64,000 nt of DNA from Streptomyces maremycinicus. GTDB lineage: Bacteria; Actinomycetota; Actinomycetes; Streptomycetales; Streptomycetaceae. Positions 54,317 through 63,442 of this stretch are shown one piece after another. A program made the translations under genes and the position numbers. Within the stretch, counting starts at the first letter, position 1. Each line of letters starts with the position of its first letter. The stretch spans positions 1-64,000 of the forward strand of contig NZ_BBYG01000026.1 of NCBI RefSeq assembly GCF_001184025.1. Reading direction: 5' to 3'. The notes beneath the pieces were generated by a model. The model was given only the letters and a program-made list of their open reading frames with translations. It made no database searches and was not told the origin of the DNA.

Positions 54317-55899
54317 CGACCCGGGGCGTCGAGGACGGCGTACCCGAGGTTCCCGGTGTCCCCGGCGCTCCCGACGGACCCCCCGCAGCGGACACCGACA
54401 CGGGCCCCACGGACGCCACGAGCACCGCGGACGCCACGAGCACCGCCGCCGCCACGAGCACCACGGACGCCACGAGCACCGAAGACGCCACGAGCACCGA
54501 AGACGCCACGGGCCCCGCCGCCGCCACGAGCACCGCGGACGCCACGGGCCCCGCGGACGCCACGGAACCGTCCGGCACCCGCCCCGGGCGGCCCGTCGCC
54601 GGACAGTACGTCACCGAGCGCCGGCTGCACCCCGTCACCCCGTTCCGGCGGGCGTGGGCGCCGATCGCGGTCCTCGTCGGGTGGGCCGTGCACGATCCGA
54701 ACCAGGCGCAGGAGCAGCTGACCCGGCTGACCACCACGACCCTGCTGATCGCGCTCGCCGTCCTTGTTCCCGCCGCCTCCCTCTACGGCTTTCTGACCTG
54801 GTGGTTCACCCATTTCTCGGTGACCGAGAGCGAACTGCGCATCCGGACCGGGCTGTTGTTCCGGCGCGCCGCGCACATCCGGCTGGAACGCATCCAGGCG
54901 ATCGACGTCAGCCGGCCGCTGCTCGCGCGGATCGCGGGCGTGGCGAAGCTCCGGCTCGACGTGGTCGGCGCCGAGAAGAAGGACGAACTGGCCTTCCTGG
55001 GCGAGGAGGAGGCCCGGGTGCTGCGGGCGGAGCTCCTCGCGCGGGCGGCGGGCTTCGCGCCGGAGACGGCGCACGAGGTGGGCGAGGCGCCCGCGCGTGA
55101 GCTGTTGCGCGTCCCGGCGCGCGAGCTGGCGATCGCACTGGTGCTGACGGGCGCGACCTGGGGCGCGCTGGTCGCCGCGCTCGTCGTGCCGCCGGTGCTG
55201 TGGCTTGCCACCCACAGTGTGTGGACCGTCCTCGCGACCGGTGTGCCATTGCTCGGCGCGGCGGGCGCGAGCAGCGTGGGACGGTTCGTCGGCGAGTACG
55301 ACTGGACGGTCGGCGAGTCGCCGGACGGGCTGCGGATCGACCACGGCCTGCTGGACCGTACGCACGAGACGGTCCCGCCCGGGCGGGTGCAGACCGTGCG
55401 GATCGTGCGGCCGCTGCTGTGGCGGCGGCGCGGGTGGGTCCGGGTCGAGCTCGACGTGGCCGGTTCGGCCAACTCCGTACTGGTGCCGGTCGCCCCGCGC
55501 GAGGCCGCGGAGGCCGTGGTCGCGCGCGTGCTGCCCGGGGTGAGCGTGCCGGACGCGGCCGCGCTGTCGCGGCCGCCGCGACGGGCCGGGCGGTGTGTGC
55601 CGCTGTGGTGGCGGGGCTACGGGATCGCCGTCACGGACACGGTGTTCGCGACCCGGCACGGACTGCTGCGCCGCAGCCTGGCGCTCGTCCCGCACGCCAA
55701 GGTCCAGAGCGTGCGCCTGACGCAGGGGCCCTGGCAGCGTCTCTGGCGGCTCGCGGACGTCCATGTGGACACGGGGGCCGACAAGACCGTCACAGCCCGG
55801 CTGCGGGACGCGCAGGAGGCCGCGGAGCTGCTCCGCGGCCAGGCCGAACGGTCGAGGACCGGGCGTCTGGACGCCCGGCCCGACCGGTGGATGGCGTAG
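54313..55899 (+). CDS. PH-domain (YdbT-like) membrane protein with hexapeptide-repeat N-terminus
   Basis: 528 residues. Residues 34-87 are nine hexapeptides of DATSTA type. Four or five membrane helices follow, with three bPH_2 domains (VTESELRIRTGLLFRRAAHIRLERIQAIDVSRPLLARIAG; SPDGLRIDHGLLDRTHETVPPGRVQTVRI; a third with HGLLRRSLALVPHAKVQSVRL). This matches YdbT of Bacillus in layout. It is coupled to the shorter PH gene by a 4-bp overlap (GTG 54313). A two-base-loop hairpin follows its stop. Confidence 0.88.
   Translation: MTTRGVEDGVPEVPGVPGAPDGPPAADTDTGPTDATSTADATSTAAATSTTDATSTEDATSTEDATGPAAATSTADATGPADATEPSGTRPGRPVAGQYVTERRLHPVTPFRRAWAPIAVLVGWAVHDPNQAQEQLTRLTTTTLLIALAVLVPAASLYGFLTWWFTHFSVTESELRIRTGLLFRRAAHIRLERIQAIDVSRPLLARIAGVAKLRLDVVGAEKKDELAFLGEEEARVLRAELLARAAGFAPETAHEVGEAPARELLRVPARELAIALVLTGATWGALVAALVVPPVLWLATHSVWTVLATGVPLLGAAGASSVGRFVGEYDWTVGESPDGLRIDHGLLDRTHETVPPGRVQTVRIVRPLLWRRRGWVRVELDVAGSANSVLVPVAPREAAEAVVARVLPGVSVPDAAALSRPPRRAGRCVPLWWRGYGIAVTDTVFATRHGLLRRSLALVPHAKVQSVRLTQGPWQRLWRLADVHVDTGADKTVTARLRDAQEAAELLRGQAERSRTGRLDARPDRWMA
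54412..54573 (+). repeat. 18-bp repeat encoding DATSTA-type hexapeptides (9 units)
   Basis: Nine in-frame 18-base units (GACGCCACGAGCACCGCG and variants) encode Asp-Ala-Thr-Ser-Thr-Ala, with Glu, Gly-Pro or Thr replacements. This disordered tail at the N-terminus of the PH protein has probably grown by slippage. Confidence 0.88.
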
Positions 55900-55920
55900 A
55901 ACGCCCCCGAGGGGGCGTTC
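55899..55920. terminator. Hairpin between the PH-domain gene and the coiled-coil gene
   Basis: GAACGCCCCC (55899-55908) and GGGGGCGTTC (55911-55920) form a perfect 10-bp stem between convergent genes. Confidence 0.85.
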
Positions 55921-55944
55921 CAGGGACGCGTCGGAAGACGTGCC

Positions 55945-57648
55945 TCAGGAGACGGCGCTGCGCAGGCCCTGGAGGTCGATGTGCTCCGTCTCGTCGTGGG
56001 CGGTCAGGTCGATCACCTGGCCGACACCACGCGCCGCCTCGTCCAGCGGCTTGAACTCCGCCTCGGACTCGGCCTTGTGCAGCGCGAGGGCCTCCTGGCC
56101 GACGACATCGGCCAGGTCCTCGTTCTGCACCGCCTCCAGGGCGTGGGGCTCCGACGCGCTCTTCGTACCGAAGAAGTCGAAGCCTCCCTCGGCCGTCGGA
56201 CGCCGTACGGGCTGCGCGGCCGGTACGACGGCCACGGCGGTCGGCACGGCGAAGTGGCCGGAGGGGCGGCGCTGCACGGCCCCGGCGGGCCGGGGGACGA
56301 GCGCACCGCCGCCGGACGCGGCCGGGGCGGAGGTGCCGGTGGTGTGCGTGCCCGTGGTGCGCGTACCCGTGGTGTGCGTGCCGCCGGTGCTCGTGCCGGT
56401 GGCGGTGCCGCCGGAGTACACCGGCGGCGCGGGCCGCACGGCCTCCGCCCGGTCGTCTCGCGCGCCGACGACGGCGGCAGCGGCGGCGGCTTCTTCCGAG
56501 GCCGCGAGTTCAGGTTCCGGTTCCGGTTGCGGTTCCGGGGCGTTGTCCACCGCGGCGTCCGGCGCCTGGCCCTGCGGGCTCCGGTCCTGCGAGACCGTGT
56601 CGGCCTCGGCGATCGTGTGGGGGGCGGTCGCGCGCGTGTGCTCGTCGACCGCCTCGGACTTCCCCTGTGCTTCGTCCTCCTGCGCGGCCTCCGTGTCGCC
56701 GCCGGCGGCTGCTGCGCCGACGTCCGCGGACGTCGCCCGCGCGGACTCCTCCTCGGCACCGTCCTCGGTACCGGCGGCCTCGACGCCCGGGGCGTCGAAC
56801 CGGTCCAGGGCCGCCTGGGCCCGCAGGAACAGCTTGGAACCCTCGGGAGAGAAGACCGCCGACCCCGTCGGCTCCTCCTCGCCCTCAGCGCTCTCTTCGG
56901 TCTCCCCGGTCGCCGCGACCGGCACGCCCACGTCATCGGATTCGTCGGACTCGTCGGACTCGCCCGAGGCGTCGGAGTCTTCGGCCGTGGCCTCGTCGTC
57001 CGCCTCCTCGACCGCCCCCCGGTCCTCGCCCTCGGCCGCCGTCCCGGCGTCCTTCGCGCCCTCGAAGTCCGCGCTGTCGTCGGTGTCCTCGAAGTCCTCG
57101 AAGTCCTCGACAGCGTCGGACTCCCGCACGGCGACCACTCCGGTCGACTCCGCGTCCTGCGCCGCGCGCGCGGCGGGCAGCGCGGGTGTGGGAGCCGCCT
57201 CTATCTCGAGCAGCCGGCGGCCCTCCAGGGCGCTGGCCCGCTCGGTCTCGGCCGTGGCGTAGCGGCGCAGCAGCGCGGCGTGCTCGTTGCGCAGGCCCGC
57301 CAGTTCGGTGCGCTTGGACCGCAGGCGCTGCTCCAGCTTGACGCGCAGCTCACGTGATTCGTCGAGGTCGCTCTCCAGTTCGGCGACCCGTTCCTCGAAG
57401 CGCCACTCGTCACTGGCACGCGCGCGTGCCAGATCGGCGACCTGTTTGCCGGCCTGCATGTCCCAGCGGCGCATCACGTACGCGCCGAGGATCGCCGTCG
57501 CCGCGGCGGCCGCGGCCAGACCTCGGAGCACCATGGGCTCCGTGAACACCCAGGGACCGAAGGCGCAGACAAGGGAAACGCCTGCGATAGCCGAGGGAGG
57601 CAGCAGCCTGTGCAAAGGCGGGGAATGGCGGTGACGTCCACGTGGCAT
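55945..57648 (-). CDS. Acidic coiled-coil membrane protein, unknown function
   Basis: 567 residues. Two hydrophobic segments at the N-terminus (AIAGVSLVCAFGPWVF; GLAAAAAATAILGAYVM) lead into a coiled coil of about 85 residues (WRFEERVAELESDLDESRELRVKLEQRLRSKRTELAGL). A long acidic disordered region follows (runs such as EDFEDFEDTDDS), then a TTGTHTTGT-like stretch. A conserved C-terminal segment (GGFDFFGTKSASEPHAL) completes it. It looks like a membrane-tethered scaffold; I recognise no family with a role. ATG at 57646-57648. Confidence 0.8.
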   Translation of the reverse strand: MPRGRHRHSPPLHRLLPPSAIAGVSLVCAFGPWVFTEPMVLRGLAAAAAATAILGAYVMRRWDMQAGKQVADLARARASDEWRFEERVAELESDLDESRELRVKLEQRLRSKRTELAGLRNEHAALLRRYATAETERASALEGRRLLEIEAAPTPALPAARAAQDAESTGVVAVRESDAVEDFEDFEDTDDSADFEGAKDAGTAAEGEDRGAVEEADDEATAEDSDASGESDESDESDDVGVPVAATGETEESAEGEEEPTGSAVFSPEGSKLFLRAQAALDRFDAPGVEAAGTEDGAEEESARATSADVGAAAAGGDTEAAQEDEAQGKSEAVDEHTRATAPHTIAEADTVSQDRSPQGQAPDAAVDNAPEPQPEPEPELAASEEAAAAAAVVGARDDRAEAVRPAPPVYSGGTATGTSTGGTHTTGTRTTGTHTTGTSAPAASGGGALVPRPAGAVQRRPSGHFAVPTAVAVVPAAQPVRRPTAEGGFDFFGTKSASEPHALEAVQNEDLADVVGQEALALHKAESEAEFKPLDEAARGVGQVIDLTAHDETEHIDLQGLRSAVS

Positions 57649-57987
57649 GGCCAGAAACTTACCGCGCGTAGGCGAATGTTGGCGCCCCGCCCCGCAAAAA
57701 CACGGTCATACCGAAGTCTTCACAGGGCATCAGGAAACAAGGCGGTCACGGAATTCGACAAGTAGCAAGATCATTTCTTGTCGAGGCGGACCGGACAGCC
57801 CTCTCGGACCCCGCCCGAGCCGCCCGACATCACCGCCTCCGACGCCCGACGACCGCGCCCCCGGATCCGCTGCCGCCCCGCCCCGGCACCCGACGACCGC
57901 GCCCCGGACGCCCGCCGCCGCCCCTCCTGACGTCCGGCGCACCGACGTCCGGCGCACCGTCGTCCGGCTCCCGCGACCGGACGCCGC
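57649..57987. other. Gene-free stretch with GACGTCCGGCGCACC and GACGACCGCGCCCC repeats
   Basis: 340 bp. The part next to the coiled-coil gene (57649-57790) is relatively AT-rich and should hold its promoter. From 57830 GC-rich repeats begin: a 15-bp tandem pair at 57929-57943 and 57944-57958, and two copies of a 20-base CCGACGACCGCGCCC block near 57846 and 57890. Confidence 0.65.
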
Positions 57988-59115
57988 TCAACGATCGCTC
58001 AGCCGCCCGCTGAGCCACTCCAGAGTGGGCGGGATCTCCCGCCGCCAGGTGTTGAAGTTGTGCCCGCCGCTTTCCAGGATGATCGACGAGATCCGGGTCG
58101 TTCCCGTGGCCTTCGCCAGCCCTATGAACTTCTGTGTGGCCTTGTAGTTGGATTCGCCGATCCTGCTGCTGGTGACGAGCAACGAGGTGGCCGGAGCGGA
58201 ACGATTCTTCAGAAACCAGTGCAGATCGGCCTCGTTGCGCAGGGTCGCGTTCCCGTGGAACAGGTCACCCGTGGTCGGATCGCTCGGCGCCCTGTAGTAC
58301 GCCGACAGGCCCGCGCCCGCCGCGTAGACCTCCGGGTGGTGCATCGCGAGCTTCAGCGCGCAGTAGCCGCCCGTGGAGTCCCCGACGATGCCCCAGCTGC
58401 CGGGCTTGCGACCCACCCGGTAGTGGGCGGTCACGGCGTCCGGCAGATCCCTGGCGAAGAACGACTCGGTCTGCGGGCCGCCCGGGATGTCCACGCACTC
58501 GGTGTCGCGCGGCGGCGCCACGGTCGGCCGCAGCATCACCAGGATCATCGGCTGCATCCGTCCGTCCTTGGCGAGTTGCCGCGCGGTGCGCGGGTAGTGC
58601 AGTTTGTCCACGAGCGCCTCCGCCGTTCCGGGGTAGCCCGTGAGGACGACGGCCGCGGGGAACGTACGCGTGCGGTACCGCGGGTCGAAGTACTCCGGCG
58701 GCAGGTACACGTACGCCGGCGTGGCTATGCGGGTCGTACGCCCGTTGACGGCGACCTTCTGGATCTGTCCGCCGTACTGCGGACGCCCGCTGCCGCCGCC
58801 GTCCACGCGCCGGGTGTCGACGACCCGCAGCGGCCCCGCCGGAGCGCCACCCGCCCCGTGGTCGACGACCACGCCCTGGTCGGTCTCCCGGCCGAACAGG
58901 TCCGCCCAGCTGGCGTAGAAGCCGAACGCCTGGTTGGCGGTGAGACCGACCGACACGAACAGCGCCAACTGGGTGGCGAGCAGCAGTCCGACCCGTCCGC
59001 TGACGGACCGCCAGCCGGTCCGGGCCAGCCGTGGCCACAGCCACACCGTGCCGACGAACAGCAGTACGGCGAACAGCACTGACAGCAGCAGCGTTTTGTC
59101 GCTCGTGAGCCCCAT
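57988..59115 (-). CDS. Membrane-tethered alpha/beta hydrolase (esterase)
   Basis: 375 residues. Two membrane helices in the first 65 residues (LLLSVLFAVLLFVGTVWLWP; VGLLLATQLALFVSVGL) place the catalytic domain outside. The hydrolase part resembles the esterase D/antigen 85 group: FPAAVVLTGYPG, nucleophile elbow WGIVGDSTGGYCALKLAMHHP with Ser, and catalytic His in LESGGHNFNTWRREIP. It is divergent from the MprF-like gene, so a role in lipid or envelope metabolism is reasonable (inference). ATG at 59113-59115 with CAGGAAA upstream. Confidence 0.88.
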   Translation of the reverse strand: MGLTSDKTLLLSVLFAVLLFVGTVWLWPRLARTGWRSVSGRVGLLLATQLALFVSVGLTANQAFGFYASWADLFGRETDQGVVVDHGAGGAPAGPLRVVDTRRVDGGGSGRPQYGGQIQKVAVNGRTTRIATPAYVYLPPEYFDPRYRTRTFPAAVVLTGYPGTAEALVDKLHYPRTARQLAKDGRMQPMILVMLRPTVAPPRDTECVDIPGGPQTESFFARDLPDAVTAHYRVGRKPGSWGIVGDSTGGYCALKLAMHHPEVYAAGAGLSAYYRAPSDPTTGDLFHGNATLRNEADLHWFLKNRSAPATSLLVTSSRIGESNYKATQKFIGLAKATGTTRISSIILESGGHNFNTWRREIPPTLEWLSGRLSDR

Positions 59116-59228
59116 GCGGTGGTTTCCTGCCTGCTCTCCGTCCGGGATCGCGCCCGCTCCCCCGACTCCTTCGCGAGGGCTTGTCCCGGACTTTCCTTCG
59201 CCTTTTCAGTGGCTTTGAGGAGACGAGT

Positions 59229-59253
59229 GAACCTCTCTCCTCAAGACACCGTC
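59229..59253 (+). promoter_or_regulatory. ECF (SigE)-type promoter of the mprF-like gene
   Basis: GAACC (59229-59233), 16 bp, CGTC (59250-59253): the spacing and hexamers of envelope-stress ECF sigma promoters. It points to the MprF-like gene; the start point would be near 59260. Confidence 0.65.
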
Positions 59254-59275
59254 CTAGAGGGCGCAATGTCGCCGG

Positions 59276-61162
59276 ATGCCCGAATCGGGCCCGGGTCCAA
59301 GGTCTCTCGCGGAACTACGGGATGCGATGTCTGTCACTCAAGATGGGGAAATGTCGGGTGGGGTTCCGCACCGATCAAGCCGGGTGCGGCAGATAGTGCG
59401 AGGTCCGCGCCCCGAGTCGGTTCCCGCCCTCGTCGCCAGAGCCTGCGCCCTGGTGGGTCTGCTGGACGTCGCCGCGGGCGTCTTCCCGCGCTTCCGGCAC
59501 AGCCGTATGCATTCCTTCGCCGAGGTACTGCCGGGCTCCTTCGGACCGTTCGCGGCCGCGCTGTCCCTCAGCGCGGGCGTCCTGCTCCTGCTGCTCGCCC
59601 ACGGCCTCAGGCGGGGCAAGCGGCGCGCGTGGCGCGCGGCGGTGGTGCTGCTCCCGGCGGGCGCGGTGGCCCAGTTCGTGTACCGGCACTCGATCGTGGG
59701 CGCGCTCATCTCCGTCGCGCTGCTGGCACCGCTGCTGCTGCACCGCGACCAGTTCGCGGCGCTGCCCGACCCGCGCAGCCGCTGGCGCGCGCTCGCCAAC
59801 TTCGTCCTCATGGGTGCCGGTTCCCTCGGTCTGGGGCTGGTCATCGTCAGCGTCCACCCCAACCGCCTGATCGGCGACCCGAGCCTGGCCGATCGCATTA
59901 CGCACGTCCTGTACGGCCTCTTCGGCTTCGAGGGCCCGGTCGACTACCAGGGCAACACCTCCTGGACCGTCGCCTTCTCCCTCGGTGCCCTCGGCTGGAT
60001 CACCGCGGCCACCACGATCTACCTCGCCTTCCGCCCCGAGCACCCGGCCGCGCGCCTCACGGAGGAGGACGAGGTGCGGCTTCGTGCCCTGCTGGACAAG
60101 CACGGCCGCCGCGACTCCCTGGGCCACTTCGCGCTGCGCCGCGACAAGGCCGTGGTCTTCTCCCCCAGCGGCAAGGCGGCGGTGACCTACCGCGTCGTCT
60201 CGGGCGTGATGCTCGCCAGCGGCGACCCCATCGGGGACGTCGAGGCGTGGCCCGGCGCCATCGAACGCTTCATGGACGAGGCGAAGGCCCACTCCTGGAC
60301 GCCCGCCGTCATGGGCTGCTCGGAGACGGGCGGCGAGGTGTGGACCCGTGAGACCGGCCTCGACGCGCTCGAGCTGGGTGACGAGGCGGTGGTGGACGTA
60401 GCGGATTTCTCCCTGGCCGGACGCGCGATGCGCAACGTGCGCCAAATGGTCAAGCGCATCGAACGCGCCGGTTACGAGACCCGCGTACGGCGCGTCCGTG
60501 ACCTCGGTGAGGCCGAGCTGGAGCGCATCCGTCGGGCCTCCGAGGACTGGCGTGGCACCGACACCGAGCGCGGCTTCTCGATGGCCCTGGGCCGCGTCGG
60601 CGACGCCGCCGACGGGGACTGCCTCATCGCCACCGCGCACAAGGCCGACGAGGTCCCCGGCGAGTACGGCGACCTGAAGGCGATCCTGCACTTCGTGCCC
60701 TGGGGCCCCGACGGCGCCTCCCTGGACCTGATGCGCCGCGACCGTTCGGCCGACCCGGGCATGAACGAACTCCTGATCGTCGCCGCCCTCCAGGCCGCCC
60801 CGAAGTTCGGCATCGCGCGTGTGTCGCTCAACTTCGCCATGTTCCGCGCGGCGCTGGCCCGCGGCGAGAAGATCGGCGCGGGCCCGGTCCTGCGGGCCTG
60901 GCGCGGGCTGCTGGTGTTCCTGTCGCGCTGGTTCCAGATCGAGTCGCTGTACAAGTTCAACGCCAAGTTCCAGCCGCGCTGGGAGCCCCGTTTCGTCGTC
61001 TACCGGGCCTCCGGCGACCTCCCCCGCATCGGCTTCGCCGCCATGCAGGCCGAGGGCTTCGTCAACCTCGCCCTTCCGATGCCGCGCTTCCTGCGCCGCC
61101 GTTCCACCGCGGCACGCGTGTGCACGCACGCGGTGGCGGAGCGGGACGTACGGGCGGCGTAG
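59276..61162 (+). CDS. mprF: MprF-like phosphatidylglycerol aminoacyltransferase (DUF2156)
   Basis: 628 residues from ATG 59276 (ATG 59327 or 59351 are possible). Six or so membrane helices occupy residues 50-260, fewer than the 14 of full MprF. The cytosolic transferase domain follows: RDSLGHFALRRDKAVVFSPSGKAAVTYRVVSGVMLASGDPIGD, then MRNVRQMVKRIERAGYE, and the GNAT-like end FQIESLYKFNAKFQPRWEPRFVVYR. It moves an amino acid, often lysine, from tRNA to phosphatidylglycerol, lowering negative surface charge. The SigE-type promoter upstream suggests control by the envelope-stress sigma factor encoded earlier in the window. Confidence 0.9.
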   Translation: MPESGPGPRSLAELRDAMSVTQDGEMSGGVPHRSSRVRQIVRGPRPESVPALVARACALVGLLDVAAGVFPRFRHSRMHSFAEVLPGSFGPFAAALSLSAGVLLLLLAHGLRRGKRRAWRAAVVLLPAGAVAQFVYRHSIVGALISVALLAPLLLHRDQFAALPDPRSRWRALANFVLMGAGSLGLGLVIVSVHPNRLIGDPSLADRITHVLYGLFGFEGPVDYQGNTSWTVAFSLGALGWITAATTIYLAFRPEHPAARLTEEDEVRLRALLDKHGRRDSLGHFALRRDKAVVFSPSGKAAVTYRVVSGVMLASGDPIGDVEAWPGAIERFMDEAKAHSWTPAVMGCSETGGEVWTRETGLDALELGDEAVVDVADFSLAGRAMRNVRQMVKRIERAGYETRVRRVRDLGEAELERIRRASEDWRGTDTERGFSMALGRVGDAADGDCLIATAHKADEVPGEYGDLKAILHFVPWGPDGASLDLMRRDRSADPGMNELLIVAALQAAPKFGIARVSLNFAMFRAALARGEKIGAGPVLRAWRGLLVFLSRWFQIESLYKFNAKFQPRWEPRFVVYRASGDLPRIGFAAMQAEGFVNLALPMPRFLRRRSTAARVCTHAVAERDVRAA

Positions 61163-61303
61163 CCGCGGCGCCCCCGGCCGGCTGGCGTCGCCGCCCGCGG
61201 CACCCGGGACCGGCCCGGGGGAATGTTCCGCCGCCTCGCGGCCCCGGGGCTCGCACCCGGGCCGCACCGCGGCGCGGCCCCCTCCTGGGCCTACGCTGAA
61301 CGC

Positions 61304-62284
61304 ATGAGCAAGCAGAGCGGACGCGGGCGCGTCGTCGGCCTTCCGGAATGGGACCGCTGCGCGGTCATGGGGGTCGTCAACGTGACCCCCGACTCCTTCT
61401 CCGACGGCGGCCGCTGGTTCGACACGACGGCCGCCGTCAAACACGGCCTCCAGCTCGTCGCCGAGGGCGCGGACCTCGTGGACGTCGGCGGTGAGTCCAC
61501 CCGCCCCGGTGCCAGCCGGGTCGACGAGGCCGAGGAGCTCCGCCGGGTCATCCCCGTGGTCCGCGGCCTCGCCTCCGAGGGTGTCGTCGTCTCCGTCGAC
61601 ACGATGCGCGCCTCCGTGGCCGCCCAGGCCCTCGCGGCCGGCGCCGCGCTCGTCAACGACGTCAGCGGCGGTCTCGCCGACCCGGCGATGATCCCGGCGG
61701 TCGCGGACACGGGCGCCCCCTTCGTCGTCATGCACTGGCGGGGCTTCCTGGAGGGCGGCAACGTCAGAGGCGTCTACGCCGACGTCGTCGCCGAGGTGGT
61801 GGACGAGCTGCACGCGCGCGTGGACGCCGTCCTGGCGGGCGGCATCTCCCCCGACCGCGTCGTCGTCGACCCGGGTCTCGGCTTCTCCAAGGAGGCCGAT
61901 CACGACCTGTCCCTGCTGGCCCACCTGGACCGGCTGCACGCCCTCGGTCACCCGCTGCTCGTCGCGGCCTCCCGCAAGCGGTTCCTCGGCCGTGTCCTGG
62001 CCGGCCCGGAGGGCGCGCCGCCGCCCGCGCGCGAGCGCGACGCCGCCACCGCCGCCGTCTCGGCCCTCGCGGCGGAGGCGGGCGCCTGGGCGGTCCGTGT
62101 GCACGAGGTCCGCGCGACGGCGGACGCGGTACGGGTCGCCCGTGCCGTGGAACAGGCGCGCGAGGAGGGCGGCGCGCCGGGCGCGGGCGCACCCCGCCCG
62201 GCGCACACCGCCACGGGCGGACCCGGCTCACCGGACGCACCCACCGGCGGGCCCGGCACGAACGGCGCGGAAGGAGCCCGGTGA
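61304..62284 (+). CDS. folP: Dihydropteroate synthase
   Basis: 326 residues. Couples p-aminobenzoate to dihydropterin pyrophosphate; target of sulfonamides. TIM-barrel markers: VMGVVNVTPDSFSDGGRWFD, DVGGESTRPGASRVD (loop 2), DTMRASVAAQALAAGAALVNDVSGG and AASRKRFLGRVL with the pterin-binding Lys/Arg. The final 40 residues are a Gly/Pro/Ala tail. ATG 61304 lies six bases after TACGCT without a ribosome-binding site, so the message is probably leaderless. The next gene overlaps by 4 bp. Confidence 0.96.
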   Translation: MSKQSGRGRVVGLPEWDRCAVMGVVNVTPDSFSDGGRWFDTTAAVKHGLQLVAEGADLVDVGGESTRPGASRVDEAEELRRVIPVVRGLASEGVVVSVDTMRASVAAQALAAGAALVNDVSGGLADPAMIPAVADTGAPFVVMHWRGFLEGGNVRGVYADVVAEVVDELHARVDAVLAGGISPDRVVVDPGLGFSKEADHDLSLLAHLDRLHALGHPLLVAASRKRFLGRVLAGPEGAPPPARERDAATAAVSALAAEAGAWAVRVHEVRATADAVRVARAVEQAREEGGAPGAGAPRPAHTATGGPGSPDAPTGGPGTNGAEGAR

Positions 62285-62802
62285 GCGCCCCCCACACCGA
62301 CGTCGAGCAGGTCGAGGCGGCCAACACCGCCTTCTACGAGGCACTGGAGCAGGGCGACTTCGACGGAGTGTCGGCGCTCTGGCTCACCCCGGCCGACCTG
62401 GGCGTGGACGAGACGTACCACGACCCGGCGGACGTCGGCGTGGTCTCCTGCGTGCACCCCGGCTCGCCGGTGCTCACCGGCCGGGGCGAAGTGCTGCGGT
62501 CGTACGCGCTGATCATGGCGAGCACCGACTACATCCAGTTCTTCCTCACCGACGTGCACGTCTCCGTCACCGGCGACACGGCGCTGGTGAACTGCACCGA
62601 GAACATCCTCAGCGGCGGGCCCGCGCCGGAGGACGGCGAGGAGCTCGGGCCGCTGGTCGGCCAGCTGGTGGTGGCGACGAACGTGTTCCGCCGCACCTCC
62701 GACGGCTGGAAGCTGTGGTCCCACCACGCCTCCCCGGTCCTGACGGAGAACGAGGAGGCCGACGGCCCCGAGGACTCCGAGGGTGACGAGAACCCCTCCT
62801 GA
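62281..62802 (+). CDS. NTF2-like (SnoaL/DUF4440-type) protein in the folate operon
   Basis: 173 residues of the cone-shaped NTF2 fold: VEQVEAANTAFYEALEQGDFDGVSALW, GRGEVLRSYALIMA, DTALVNCTENIL and VATNVFRRTSDGWKLWSHHASPV. The last 20 residues are acidic. GTG 62281 overlaps the folP stop (GTGA), so it is co-translated with folP and conserved between folP and folB in Streptomyces as I recall. Role unknown. Confidence 0.88.
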   Translation: MSAPHTDVEQVEAANTAFYEALEQGDFDGVSALWLTPADLGVDETYHDPADVGVVSCVHPGSPVLTGRGEVLRSYALIMASTDYIQFFLTDVHVSVTGDTALVNCTENILSGGPAPEDGEELGPLVGQLVVATNVFRRTSDGWKLWSHHASPVLTENEEADGPEDSEGDENPS

Positions 62803-63082
62803 GCGGGTAGGCGGTCCACAGGAGGGAAGCAGGAAGCCCTGGGGTGCCCCACAGGGACCAAGAAGTGGTTGGAATCACGAACCCGTGGGTAGGGGCGGCT
62901 ACCAGCCCGTGAGCAGCCGGGTTCCGCGAGGAGAACGCCCGGTGAAAAGTCCTGGCTCCGGACCGGCCCGGCGTGGCCGGGGCCCGGGACTGTCGGTGCT
63001 CGCGGGTAGATTCGTTCGAGGCCGGGGTGCCGACCGCACCCGGACGCACCGGCCGAAACCGACGATTGCAGGAGTGATTCGC

Positions 63083-63442
63083 GTGGATCGTGTCGCGCTG
63101 CGCGGCCTCAAGGCCCGCGGGTACCACGGCGTGTTCCCCAAGGAACGCGAGGAGGGCCAGACCTTCATCGTGGACCTCGTGCTGGGCCTGGACACCCGAC
63201 CGGCCGCGGCCGACGACGACCTGGCGAAGACCGTCCACTACGGCATCGTGGCGGAGGAGGTCGTGGCGGTCGTCCAGGGCGACGCCGTCGACCTCATCGA
63301 GACGCTCGCGGAGCGCATCGCCCAGGCCTGTCTGAAGCACGAAGGGGTCCAGGAGGTCGAGGTCTGCGTCCACAAACCGGACGCCCCGATCACGGTCCCC
63401 TTCGACGACGTGACCGTCACCATCACCCGGAGCCGAGTATGA
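63083..63442 (+). CDS. folB: Dihydroneopterin aldolase
   Basis: 119 residues. Cleaves dihydroneopterin to 6-hydroxymethyl-dihydropterin and glycolaldehyde. Markers: VALRGLKARGYHGVFPKEREEGQTFIVDLVL, the catalytic Lys near the end in CVHKPDAPI, and KTVHYGIVAEEV. GTG 63083 gives the normal length; GGAG lies ten bases upstream, and GTG 63074 is in frame. It is 280 bp after the NTF2-like gene and overlaps folK by 4 bp. Confidence 0.95.
   Translation: MDRVALRGLKARGYHGVFPKEREEGQTFIVDLVLGLDTRPAAADDDLAKTVHYGIVAEEVVAVVQGDAVDLIETLAERIAQACLKHEGVQEVEVCVHKPDAPITVPFDDVTVTITRSRV

Noticed and set aside
53770..55764. N-terminal extension of NuoD to over 1000 residues
   Set aside because: The frame is open but antisense to the PH-domain operon, and the translation is Arg/Pro/Gly repeats; normal NuoD begins at 53769.
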